Of a stretch of 64,000 nt of DNA, positions 57,618-64,000 are shown in pieces. The translations under genes and the position numbers were made by a program. Each line of letters begins with the position of its first letter. Position 1 is the first letter of the stretch. Source of the DNA: Mycobacterium kyorinense (lineage in GTDB: Bacteria > Actinomycetota > Actinomycetes > Mycobacteriales > Mycobacteriaceae); the NCBI RefSeq assembly GCF_001672775.1, contig NZ_LZKJ01000049.1:60404-124403 (forward strand), in the 5' to 3' direction. The notes under the pieces were generated by a model. The model did no database searches and had not been told where the DNA came from. It was given only the letters and a program-made list of their open reading frames with translations.

Positions 57618-58274
57618 TCAATGCAGGGTGAGTGTCACGGTCTGAACCAGCGCAGCGCCGGCCACCGCGTTGGCCGCGGCAGCCGGTAGCGCAACCAGCA
57701 CTATCCGGTCGTCGGACGGGGCTTTCTGCTTGGCGGAAACCAGGACGACGATGGCGTCGCTGGCGACCAGCCGGGGTTTGCTTTGCGGGTCGGCGACGTT
57801 GTCACTAGGTGCGGCCACGATGTCGACGACGTCTCCGGGGCGCACCAGGTCGACCACGGCGCTGTCGGCCGGATGCAGCGGCACCATCCGCGCTTGCGGC
57901 CCCGCGGTGGACTCGGCCAGCCGGTTGCTCAGTAGCCGCACGTCGGTGAGCACCTCACCGCGACGCGCGGGCCCGGTCAGCGTCGCACCGACCACTGCGC
58001 CCAGGTCGTCTTGCGAACCGTCGGGAACCGTTGTCGCCAAACGTGTTTCGAGTCGAACATCGTCGACGGCCAACGCCGCGCCTGGTTTGAGGTCGTGCAC
58101 CGCCACCACCACCTCGGCGCGGTCGCCGTCGGGATCGGACCGAAACGCCGCGACACCGGCCAACACGACGAGCCCGCCGGCTGCGATCCGCCGGGCCAGC
58201 ACGGTTCGCGTCCAGTCCGGGCGTATCCACTGCGACAGGCGGTCCGTCAGCGACGGATTCAGCGATTCGCCCAT
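57618..58274 (-). CDS. SAF-domain protein (CpaB/RcpC-like, Rv0990c type)
   Basis: A 218-residue protein with one N-terminal transmembrane segment near 29-45 (RIAAGGLVVLAGVAAF). A SAF domain follows at about 52-115 (VVVAVHDLKPGAALAVDDVR). The C-terminal beta-rich part (VVDLVRPGDVVDIVAAP) resembles RcpC/CpaB pilus-assembly proteins. There are no pilus genes nearby, so the role is open. It is convergent with mscL and is followed on the same strand upstream by ruc. The start is ATG 58274. Confidence 0.85.
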   Translation of the reverse strand: MGESLNPSLTDRLSQWIRPDWTRTVLARRIAAGGLVVLAGVAAFRSDPDGDRAEVVVAVHDLKPGAALAVDDVRLETRLATTVPDGSQDDLGAVVGATLTGPARRGEVLTDVRLLSNRLAESTAGPQARMVPLHPADSAVVDLVRPGDVVDIVAAPSDNVADPQSKPRLVASDAIVVLVSAKQKAPSDDRIVLVALPAAAANAVAGAALVQTVTLTLH

Positions 58275-58337
58275 GGCGCCACGCTAAGCGGGCGGGGCGT
58301 TAAGCGTGCTCGGGAAAGCCCCCGTTGTGGATAACCG

Positions 58338-58682
58338 TCAGCTGGCCGCGGCAGACTTTGCGGAGTCCGATGTCTTCGACGTCGACGAGCTGGTTGACGT
58401 CTCTTTGCTACCGCTCGACGACTTCTCGCTGGAACTACTCGACTTCTCGCTGGACTTCGACGAGGACTCGGATTTGCTGGAGCCATTGGTCGAACTCTTC
58501 GCCGACTCGCGACTGTCGGTGCGGTAGAAACCGCTGCCTTTGAACACCACTCCGACCGAATTGAACACCTTGCGCAGCCGGCCGGAGCACTGCCGGCAGG
58601 TCGTCAGCGCGTCATCGGTGAAGGCCTGAACCACGTCGAAGCGGTCGCCGCACTCAGTGCACGCGTAGCTGTAGGTCGGCAC
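58338..58682 (-). CDS. ruc: Redox-regulated chaperone Ruc-like zinc-ribbon protein (Rv0991c type)
   Basis: A 114-residue protein. The N-terminal FmdB-type zinc ribbon has Cys pairs in YACTECGDRF and TTCRQCSGRL. From about residue 60 a Ser/Lys/Glu-rich tail follows (SKSESSSKSSEKSSSSSEK style) that must be disordered. M. tuberculosis Ruc is activated by oxidation of these cysteines and prevents aggregation with the DnaK system (recalled family knowledge). The GTG start at 58682 has GGAGG upstream. Confidence 0.9.
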   Translation of the reverse strand: MPTYSYACTECGDRFDVVQAFTDDALTTCRQCSGRLRKVFNSVGVVFKGSGFYRTDSRESAKSSTNGSSKSESSSKSSEKSSSSSEKSSSGSKETSTSSSTSKTSDSAKSAAAS

Positions 58683-58722
58683 AGAAACCTCCGGAGGTCA
58701 GATTCGTTAGCACTCTACCGTG

Positions 58723-59358
58723 CTAAGTGCTAGAACCGCTATCCGGACTGCATGATTCCCGGCGGGTGTCCAGGGCAAGAAACCCGCCCTGCGGGGTCAG
58801 CGCATGGGTCATCCGCACGTCGTGCGGTTCGCACGGCAACTCGTCGCGCAGTTCGTCGTCGCGGATCACCGCGACCACCCGTGCCTGCGGGTCGCGGTGC
58901 GGCAGTGACCGGTCGTAGTAGCCGCCGCCGCGGCCCAGCCGCACTCCTGCCCGGTCGACGGCCAGCGCCGGAACCAGCACCAGGGTGGCGTCGGCCAGCG
59001 CCGCCGCCGGCAGCCACGGCTCGGCGGGTTCAAGGAGTCCGAACCGTCCCGCCACCAGTCGCCCAGGTCGGTACTCGCCCCACTGCAACGGCAACGGCGT
59101 GTCGTCGCCGGCAGTGCGGGCAACCGGCAGCAGCACTCGTCCGGTTCGGCGCAGCAACACCTCCAGCATGTCGATCGACCCGGGCTCGGCGCCGACCGGA
59201 ACATAGGCGCAGACCGTACTGCTGCTGCTCAGGTCCGAATTGAGCCCGATCAAATGCTCGCTCAGCGCCCGCGCCTCGTCGGCGCGGACGTCGTCGGCAA
59301 CCGCGCGCCGGGCAGCCAACAACTGTTGTCGCAATGCGGCTTTGCCCGCGGTTCCCAT
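58723..59358 (-). CDS. 5-formyltetrahydrofolate cyclo-ligase
   Basis: A 211-residue enzyme that converts 5-formyl-THF with ATP to 5,10-methenyl-THF. Motifs: KAALRQQLLAARRAV at the start, YVPVGAEPGSIDMLEVLL near 52 and the nucleotide/substrate loop VRLGRGGGYYDRSLPH near 143. The start is taken at ATG 59358. Upstream in-frame codons give no homology. It is divergent from galU. The stop is 40 bases from ruc on the same strand, so the pair may be cotranscribed. Confidence 0.92.
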   Translation of the reverse strand: MGTAGKAALRQQLLAARRAVADDVRADEARALSEHLIGLNSDLSSSSTVCAYVPVGAEPGSIDMLEVLLRRTGRVLLPVARTAGDDTPLPLQWGEYRPGRLVAGRFGLLEPAEPWLPAAALADATLVLVPALAVDRAGVRLGRGGGYYDRSLPHRDPQARVVAVIRDDELRDELPCEPHDVRMTHALTPQGGFLALDTRRESCSPDSGSST

Positions 59359-59422
59359 GCCGTCAACGATGACAGCCCGGCCTTCCGGCGCGCCACATCC
59401 CCACATGGTTATCGTGTGAACG

Positions 59423-60331
59423 ATGTCACGCGCACACATCCCGGTTCCGCGCACGGCAATTGTTCCGGCTGCCGGCCTGGGCACCCGCTTCCTTCCCGCC
59501 ACCAAGACGGTGCCCAAGGAGCTGCTGCCGGTGGTCGACACTCCGGGCATCGAGCTGGTCGCCGCCGAGGCCGCAGATGCCGGCGCCGAACGGCTGGTGA
59601 TCATCACGTCGGAGGGCAAGGACGGCGTCGTCGCGCATTTCGTCGAAGACCTGGTGCTCGAAGGAACGCTGGAGGCCCGCGGCAAGAAGGCGATGCTGGC
59701 CAAGGTGCGACGGGCGCCGGGGCTGATCAAGGTCGAGTCGGTGGTGCAGGCCGAGCCGCTGGGGCTGGGGCACGCGATCGCCTGTGTGGAGTCGACGTTG
59801 TGCGACGACGAGGACGCCGTGGCCGTGTTGCTCCCCGACGACCTGGTGCTACCGACGGGCGTGCTGGAAACCATGTCCAAGGTGCGAGCCGAGCAAGGCG
59901 GCACGGTGTTGTGCGCCATCGAGGTCGGCCGCGACGAGATCAGCGCCTATGGGGTATTCGATGTCGAGCCGGTTCCCGGCGCCGACAAAGACGTGCTCAA
60001 GGTCAACGGCATGGTGGAAAAGCCCAAACCCGAAGATGCTCCGTCGATGTTTGCGGCGGCCGGGCGCTACGTCCTCGACCGCGCAGTGTTCGACGCGTTG
60101 CGCCGCATCGAGCGCGGAGCGGGCGGCGAGGTGCAGCTCACCGATGCGATCGCGTTGCTGATCACCGAAGGGCATCCGGTCCACGTCGTCGTGCATCGCG
60201 GCTCTCGACACGACCTGGGAAATCCCGGCGGCTACCTCAAGGCTGCGGTTGACTTTGCGTTGGACCGCGCTGACTATGGCCCGGACCTGCGGCGGTGGTT
60301 GGTGGCGCGATTGGGCCTGCCCGAGGGATAG
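59423..60331 (+). CDS. galU: UTP-glucose-1-phosphate uridylyltransferase
   Basis: A 302-residue nucleotidyltransferase that makes UDP-glucose for trehalose, glycolipid and cell-wall synthesis. The signature is AIVPAAGLGTRFLPATKTVP near 12-31, followed by KELLPVVDTPGIE. The substrate-binding VLLPDDLVL near 136 and YVLDRAVFDAL near 215 are also present. The ATG is at 59423. moeA1 follows after 58 bases in the same direction. Confidence 0.96.
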   Translation: MSRAHIPVPRTAIVPAAGLGTRFLPATKTVPKELLPVVDTPGIELVAAEAADAGAERLVIITSEGKDGVVAHFVEDLVLEGTLEARGKKAMLAKVRRAPGLIKVESVVQAEPLGLGHAIACVESTLCDDEDAVAVLLPDDLVLPTGVLETMSKVRAEQGGTVLCAIEVGRDEISAYGVFDVEPVPGADKDVLKVNGMVEKPKPEDAPSMFAAAGRYVLDRAVFDALRRIERGAGGEVQLTDAIALLITEGHPVHVVVHRGSRHDLGNPGGYLKAAVDFALDRADYGPDLRRWLVARLGLPEG

Positions 60332-60389
60332 CCCCGGGCAATCGGGTCGGGCCTGGATTGCAAAAGGCTCGACGGCAGAAAGGCGCGCT

Positions 60390-61652
60390 GTGCGTTCGGT
60401 GGAAGAGCAGCAGGCCCGGGTGACGGCCGCCGCGGTGGCACCGAGACCGGTGCGCGTGGCGATCGCCGAGGCCCAGGGACTGATGTGCGCCGAAGAGGTG
60501 GTTACCGAGCGCCCGCTGCCCGGTTTCGACCAAGCCGCGATCGACGGCTACGCGGTCCGCAGCGTCGACGTGCTCGGTGTCGGTGAGACCGACCACGGTC
60601 ACGACGAGGACGCGCCGGGCGACGTGACGCTGCCGGTGATGGCCGCCATCGAGGCCGGTGCGCGCACGCCCAGCCGGCTGCAACCGCGGCAGGCCGCGCG
60701 GGTGCAGACCGGGGCGCCGTTGCCGACGTTGGCCGACGCGGTGTTGCCGTTGCGCTGGACCGACGGCGGGGAGTCGCGGGTGCGGGTGCTGCGCGGGGTG
60801 CGCTCGGGGGCCTACGTGCGGCGCACGGGCGACGACGTGCAACCGGGCGACGTCGCGGTCCGGGCCGGGACAATCATCGGCGCCGCCCAGGTCGGGCTGC
60901 TGGCGGCGGTGGGCCGGGAGCGGGTGCTCGTTCATCCGCGACCCCGGTTATCGGTGATGGCCGTCGGCGGCGAGCTGGTCGACATTTCGCGCACCCCGGG
61001 CAACGGCCAGGTCTACGACGTCAACTCCTATGCCCTGGCCGCGGCCGGTCGCGACGCGGGGGCGGAGGTGAACCGGGTCGGGATCGTCAGCAACGACCCC
61101 GGTGAACTGCGCGATGTCGTCGAGGGCCAGATCCACCGCGCAGAGATTGTGGTGATCGCCGGGGCGGTCGGCGGCGCGGCTGCCGAGGCGGTGCGCTCGG
61201 TGTTGTGCCGGCTCGGCGAGATGGAAGTCACCCGGGTCGCGATGCACCCCGGCTCGGTGCAAGGTTTCGGACAGCTGGGCCGCGAAGGAATACCGACGTT
61301 CCTGTTGCCCGCCAATCCGGTCAGCGCGCTGGTGGTCTTCGAGGTGATGGTGCGCCCGTTGATCCGGTTGTCGCTGGGCAAGCGGCAGCCGATGCGCCGG
61401 GTGGTGCAGGCCCGCACGCTGTCACCGATCACTTCGGTGCCGGGGCGCAAGGGCTATTTGCGCGGCCAGTTGATGCGGGACCAGGACACGGGCGAATATC
61501 TGGTCCAGGCGTTGGGTGGCGCGCCAGGTGCCTCGTCGCACCTGTTGGCCACGTTGGCCGAAGCCAACTGCCTGGTCGTCGTTCCCAGTGAGGCCGAGCA
61601 GATTCGGACCGGCGAGATCGTCGACGTTGCGTTTTTGGCTCAGCGTGGCTGA
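60390..61652 (+). CDS. moeA1: MoeA-like protein Glp (MoeA1), degenerate catalytic motifs
   Basis: A 420-residue gephyrin/MoeA-fold protein. The N-terminal part keeps PGFDQAAIDGYAVRS near 45. In the molybdate-insertion domain the usual TSGGVSxGxxD is AGAVGGAAAEA, KPGKPFAFG is HPGSVQGFG and GLPGNPVSA is LLPANPVSA. These losses argue against Moco synthesis. In corynebacteria the homologue Glp is a divisome protein that binds FtsZ and its receptor GlpR, and here a GlpR/Rv0996-type membrane gene follows rimJ. The GTG start at 60390 has AAAGG upstream. Confidence 0.9.
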   Translation: MRSVEEQQARVTAAAVAPRPVRVAIAEAQGLMCAEEVVTERPLPGFDQAAIDGYAVRSVDVLGVGETDHGHDEDAPGDVTLPVMAAIEAGARTPSRLQPRQAARVQTGAPLPTLADAVLPLRWTDGGESRVRVLRGVRSGAYVRRTGDDVQPGDVAVRAGTIIGAAQVGLLAAVGRERVLVHPRPRLSVMAVGGELVDISRTPGNGQVYDVNSYALAAAGRDAGAEVNRVGIVSNDPGELRDVVEGQIHRAEIVVIAGAVGGAAAEAVRSVLCRLGEMEVTRVAMHPGSVQGFGQLGREGIPTFLLPANPVSALVVFEVMVRPLIRLSLGKRQPMRRVVQARTLSPITSVPGRKGYLRGQLMRDQDTGEYLVQALGGAPGASSHLLATLAEANCLVVVPSEAEQIRTGEIVDVAFLAQRG

Positions 61653-61671
61653 GACACGACGGCAGACCCTC

Positions 61672-62325
61672 GTGAACCTCTGGCGTTCCGGTTCCCAGCA
61701 TCCTGGCTGGCCGATGACGGTCGGCCCGTTGCGGGTCTCGGCGGGGGTGATCCGGCTGCGCCCGGTGCGGATGCGCGATGCTGCGCAATGGAGCCGTATT
61801 CGGTTGGCCGATCGTGCCCATCTGGAACCGTGGGAGCCCAGCACCGAAACGGATTGGGCTGTCCGGCACGGGGTTTCGTCGTGGCCGGCGGTGTGTTCGA
61901 GTCTGCGCTCGGAAGCACGCAAAGGCCGCATGCTGCCGTATGTGATCGAGCTGGACGGTCAGTTCTGTGGCCAGCTGACGATCGGCAACGTCACGCACGG
62001 CGCGTTGCGCTCGGCGTGGATCGGCTACTGGGTGTCGACGACGGCGACTGGCGCCGGCGTCGCCACCGGGGCGCTGGCGCTGGGGCTGGACCACTGCTTC
62101 GGGCCGGTGGGACTGCATCGCGTGGAGGCCACCGTGCGCCCGGAAAACGTGGCGAGTCGGGCAGTGCTGGCCAAGGTCGGTTTCCGCGAGGAGGGACTAT
62201 TGCGGCGTTACCTGCAGGTTGACGGCGCCTGGCGCGACCATGTGCTGGTCGCGCTCACCGCGGAAGAGGTGTACGGATCGGTGACGTCGACCCTGGTCCG
62301 TGGGGGACACGCGAGCTGGGCTTAG
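61672..62325 (+). CDS. rimJ: GNAT acetyltransferase RimJ-like
   Basis: A 217-residue GNAT enzyme that N-acetylates a protein terminus, possibly ribosomal S5 by homology. Segments: IRLRPVRMRDAAQWSRIRLA near 27, the acetyl-CoA loop YWVSTTATGAGVATGALALG near 122 and HRVEATVRPENVASRAVLAK near 150. The start is taken at GTG 61672, which matches the recalled M. tuberculosis N-terminus. GTG 61645, overlapping moeA1, would add nine residues. It lies between moeA1 and the GlpR-type gene. Confidence 0.87.
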   Translation: MNLWRSGSQHPGWPMTVGPLRVSAGVIRLRPVRMRDAAQWSRIRLADRAHLEPWEPSTETDWAVRHGVSSWPAVCSSLRSEARKGRMLPYVIELDGQFCGQLTIGNVTHGALRSAWIGYWVSTTATGAGVATGALALGLDHCFGPVGLHRVEATVRPENVASRAVLAKVGFREEGLLRRYLQVDGAWRDHVLVALTAEEVYGSVTSTLVRGGHASWA

Positions 62326-62361
62326 CCCCGGCTGTTGTCGCTTAAAACTTTGCCATCGATG

Positions 62362-62424
62362 TGTTACAGATGTGACATTTGTGGCGTTTGGTGCTTGTCA
62401 CAGGCAAATTACAGGTGTGTAATT
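62362..62424. promoter_or_regulatory. AT-rich cluster of TGTnACA-type repeats before the GlpR-like gene
   Basis: TGTTACA (62362-62368) and TGTGACA (62371-62377) are tandem with a 9-base period. TGTCACA (62396-62402) inverts the second. AATTAC and GTAATT (62407-62424) form another dyad. The direct repeats recall MtrA-type sites. The cluster ends 68 bases before the start. Confidence 0.45.
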
Positions 62425-62492
62425 GTCCTCGGCGCGCTTTACGGGCTGCGCCGGCTACCCGGCCCACTCTGGCGTGGAAAGGACAGGTCACC

Positions 62493-63431
62493 ATGCCAAG
62501 CATCCCGCAATCGCTGCTGTGGATATCGCTCGTCGTGCTCTGGTTGTTCGTGCTGGTCCCGATGCTGGTCAGCAAGCGCGACGCCGTGCGACGGACCAGC
62601 GATGTGGCGTTGGCGACCCGTGTGCTCAACAGCGGTACGGCCGCGCGCCTGCTCAGACGCAGCGGCCCGGCGGCGGGGCACCGCAGTGACCCCCATTGGC
62701 AGCCCGAGGAAGACGCGTTCGACGACCTCGACGACGACGTGGACGAGTCGCCGACGGCGGAGATTGTCGTCGCGGCGCCGGCGGTGGTCGAAGCCGAACC
62801 CGAACTGGTGGAGGTCGAGGTCGTCGACGACGACGGTGTGGCCGAGGAGGACGGCGAGCCCGTCGTCGCGGACGTGACCGCCGAACACGACGAGGACGAG
62901 GACGCCCAGGACGACGAGTACGAGTACGTCGCCGACACCTCCGGGATCCCGGTGGCAGAGGAGCCCGAAACCAGGGCGACCGCGGCGATCTCGCGGCGAC
63001 ACGGCTACGACGCAAGGAAGGCCGCCGCGGTCAGCGCCCGCAAGTACGCCTTCCGCAAGCGGATGCTGGTGGCGATGGCGCTGATGTTGGCGGCCTCGGC
63101 TGCGGCAGCTTTCGTGTTGACGCCGACGGCGTGGTGGGTCTGCGGGTTCACCGGCGCAGTGACGATGCTGTATCTGGGGTATCTGCGTCGCCAGACCCGT
63201 ATCGAGGCACGGGTGCGGCGCCGGCGGATGCAGCGGATGGCGCGGTCGCGGCTCGGCGTGGAGAACACCTACGACCGGGAATTCGACGTGGTGCCCTCCC
63301 GGCTGCGGCGCCCGGGCGCGGTGGTGTTGGAGATCGACGACGAGGACCCGGTCTTCGAGCATCTGGACTACGCGCCTTACGCCCGCGATTACGGCTGGCA
63401 TCGGGACCTGCCGCGAGCGGTCGGCCAGTAA
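62493..63431 (+). CDS. GlpR-like divisome membrane protein (Rv0996 type)
   Basis: A 312-residue protein. An N-terminal transmembrane helix (LLWISLVVLWLFVLVPML, about 8-25) is followed by KRDAVRRTSD and a long acidic, Asp/Glu/Val-rich disordered cytoplasmic stretch (about 70-165). Two further helices lie near 192-212 and 217-232. A basic segment (RRRRMQRMARSR) precedes a conserved C-terminal tail. This matches the membrane receptor of the gephyrin-like Glp in corynebacteria, and a Glp/MoeA1 gene is two genes upstream. ATG 62493 has AAAGGA upstream. Confidence 0.82.
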   Translation: MPSIPQSLLWISLVVLWLFVLVPMLVSKRDAVRRTSDVALATRVLNSGTAARLLRRSGPAAGHRSDPHWQPEEDAFDDLDDDVDESPTAEIVVAAPAVVEAEPELVEVEVVDDDGVAEEDGEPVVADVTAEHDEDEDAQDDEYEYVADTSGIPVAEEPETRATAAISRRHGYDARKAAAVSARKYAFRKRMLVAMALMLAASAAAAFVLTPTAWWVCGFTGAVTMLYLGYLRRQTRIEARVRRRRMQRMARSRLGVENTYDREFDVVPSRLRRPGAVVLEIDDEDPVFEHLDYAPYARDYGWHRDLPRAVGQ

Positions 63432-63475
63432 CAATTCGGCCAGTCGATTGACGGCTGGTAGCCTGCTAGCGATCA

Positions 63476-63548
63476 GGGGCTATGGCGCAGTTGGTAGCGC
63501 GACTCGTTCGCATCGAGTAGGTCAGGGGTTCGATTCCCCTTAGCTCCA
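63476..63548 (+). tRNA. tRNA-Ala (anticodon CGC)
   Basis: A 73-base cloverleaf without encoded CCA. Acceptor GGGGCTA pairs with TAGCTCC, with G3-T70, the alanine identity wobble. The D arm is GCGC/GCGC. The anticodon stem ACTCG/CGAGT encloses loop TTCGCAT (anticodon CGC, reads GCG). The T arm is AGGGG-TTCGATT-CCCCT. An IS21-type element begins 28 bases downstream. Confidence 0.95.
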
Positions 63549-63582
63549 CAGAGTTTCGGCAGTTCAGGGGGTATACTGTCGG

Positions 63583-63627
63583 TTCCGGTCGAAAAGTGAG
63601 CAGGTGATTCCGGTCGAAAAGTGAGCA
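63583..63627 (+). repeat. Tandem terminal repeats of the IS21-type element
   Basis: TTCCGGTCGAAAAGTGAGCA occurs at 63583-63602 and again at 63608-63627, a 25-base period. Such end repeats are transposase binding sites in IS21-family elements. Confidence 0.8.
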
Positions 63628-63642
63628 CCCTTCGATTGGAGA

Positions 63643-64000
63643 GTGATCACTGTGGAGGATTGGGCCGAGATCCGCCGGCTGTATCGGTCGGAGAAGTTGT
63701 CGAAGGCCGCGATAGCGCGACAGCTGAGCCTGTCACGAAACACCGTGGCTAAAGCGCTGGGTGCCGATGAACCGCCCCGTTATGAGCGGGCGCCGGTGAC
63801 GACGTCGGCGTGGGCGCAGATCGAGCCTGCGGTGCGGGCGGTGCTGAGCCAGTACCCGACGATGCCGGCGACGGTGATCGCCCAGCGCGTCGGCTGGGCC
63901 GGTGGGCATTCCTGGTTTGGGGAGAACGTCGCCAGGATTCGTCCGGAGTATGTGCCGGCCGATCCGTGTGACCGGTTGGTGCATTTGCCTGGTGAGCAGG
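63643..64000 (+). CDS. istA: IS21-family transposase IstA (3' end outside window)
   Basis: The N-terminal 119 residues are visible. A helix-turn-helix region (about 4-45) reads WAEIRRLYRSEKLSKAAIAR then QLSLSRNTVAKALG. YERAPVTTSAW and the start of the second winged-helix region (PATVIAQRVGWAGGHSWFG) follow. The start is GTG 63643 or GTG 63652. The DDE catalytic domain and istB would lie beyond 64000. The reading frame is open over the visible part. Confidence 0.85.
   Translation, partial: MITVEDWAEIRRLYRSEKLSKAAIARQLSLSRNTVAKALGADEPPRYERAPVTTSAWAQIEPAVRAVLSQYPTMPATVIAQRVGWAGGHSWFGENVARIRPEYVPADPCDRLVHLPGEQ

Larger units (their letters stand above)
63577..64000 (+). mobile_element. IS21-family insertion sequence, left end (continues beyond window)
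   Basis: The left end starts around TGTCGGTTCCGG, with two tandem 20-bp terminal repeats, then an IstA-type transposase gene running off the window. Multiple end repeats are typical of IS21. The right end and target duplication are outside, so the exact boundary is inferred. Confidence 0.75.

Overview
This 64 kb window is high-GC chromosomal DNA from a mycobacterium, most likely a slow-growing non-tuberculous species. Protein identities and gene order follow the M. tuberculosis block from about Rv0938 (ligD) to Rv0996, with orthologues of uvrD1, sucCD, purNH, accA2/accD2, mprAB-pepD, galU, moeA1, rimJ and Rv0996 in the same order. Rv numbers are recalled, not searched. Genes are tightly packed with many ATGA, GTGA and TGATG overlaps, and no gene-free stretch reaches 300 bases.

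1-17.7 kb is the most accessory-looking part. A partial mannitol dehydrogenase diverges from ligD. Next comes a dense set of signalling genes: a lone STAS protein, two GAF-ANTAR antiterminators, a PAS protein without an ANTAR domain, two CheB-type methylesterases (one split by a frameshift), a CheR-PAS protein, a Crp/Fnr regulator and a STAS-ATPase protein. They are interleaved with an FAH/metallo-beta-lactamase fusion, a crotonase and an LLM oxidoreductase. No CheA, CheY, receptor or flagellar gene is present, so this looks like a partner-switching or stress-signalling cluster rather than chemotaxis. An AurF-type diiron protein with a DUF4873 flavoprotein closes the region.

17.7-39.6 kb carries cobF, a full-length Fpg/Nei glycosylase, an SDR, an MpaB-family oxygenase with its divergent TetR regulator, pgi, chorismate mutase, uvrD1, an M23 peptidase, sucCD, a thiolase-like protein, a KstR-type site before an LLM oxidoreductase, two membrane proteins, purNH and an HSL-family hydrolase. 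The chorismate mutase leader holds the strongest new observation: a 19-residue Phe/Tyr-rich leader ORF, a hairpin over its Tyr codons, a possible antiterminator and a terminator-like stem. This reads as a ribosome-mediated attenuator.

39.7-52.4 kb has a MoxR/VWA pair, a DUF1707 protein and a translationally coupled six-gene catabolic operon (atuA-like, fadE13, accD2, accA2, fadE12, echA7) that resembles the Atu/Liu branched-chain and acyclic-terpene pathways. A near-palindrome lies upstream.

52.5-64 kb has rpmF, the mprA-mprB-pepD-moaB2 envelope-stress operon with MprA-box-like repeats before mprA and pepD, an MscL with a zinc ribbon, a SAF protein, the redox chaperone ruc, a formyl-THF cyclo-ligase, and galU-moeA1-rimJ followed by a GlpR/Rv0996-like membrane protein. 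MoeA1 has lost the catalytic MoeA motifs, which fits the divisome protein Glp. A tRNA-Ala(CGC) and the start of an IS21-family element end the window.

Several dispersed repeats (REP- and MIRU-like) lie between genes, and two copies sit in frame inside coding sequences.
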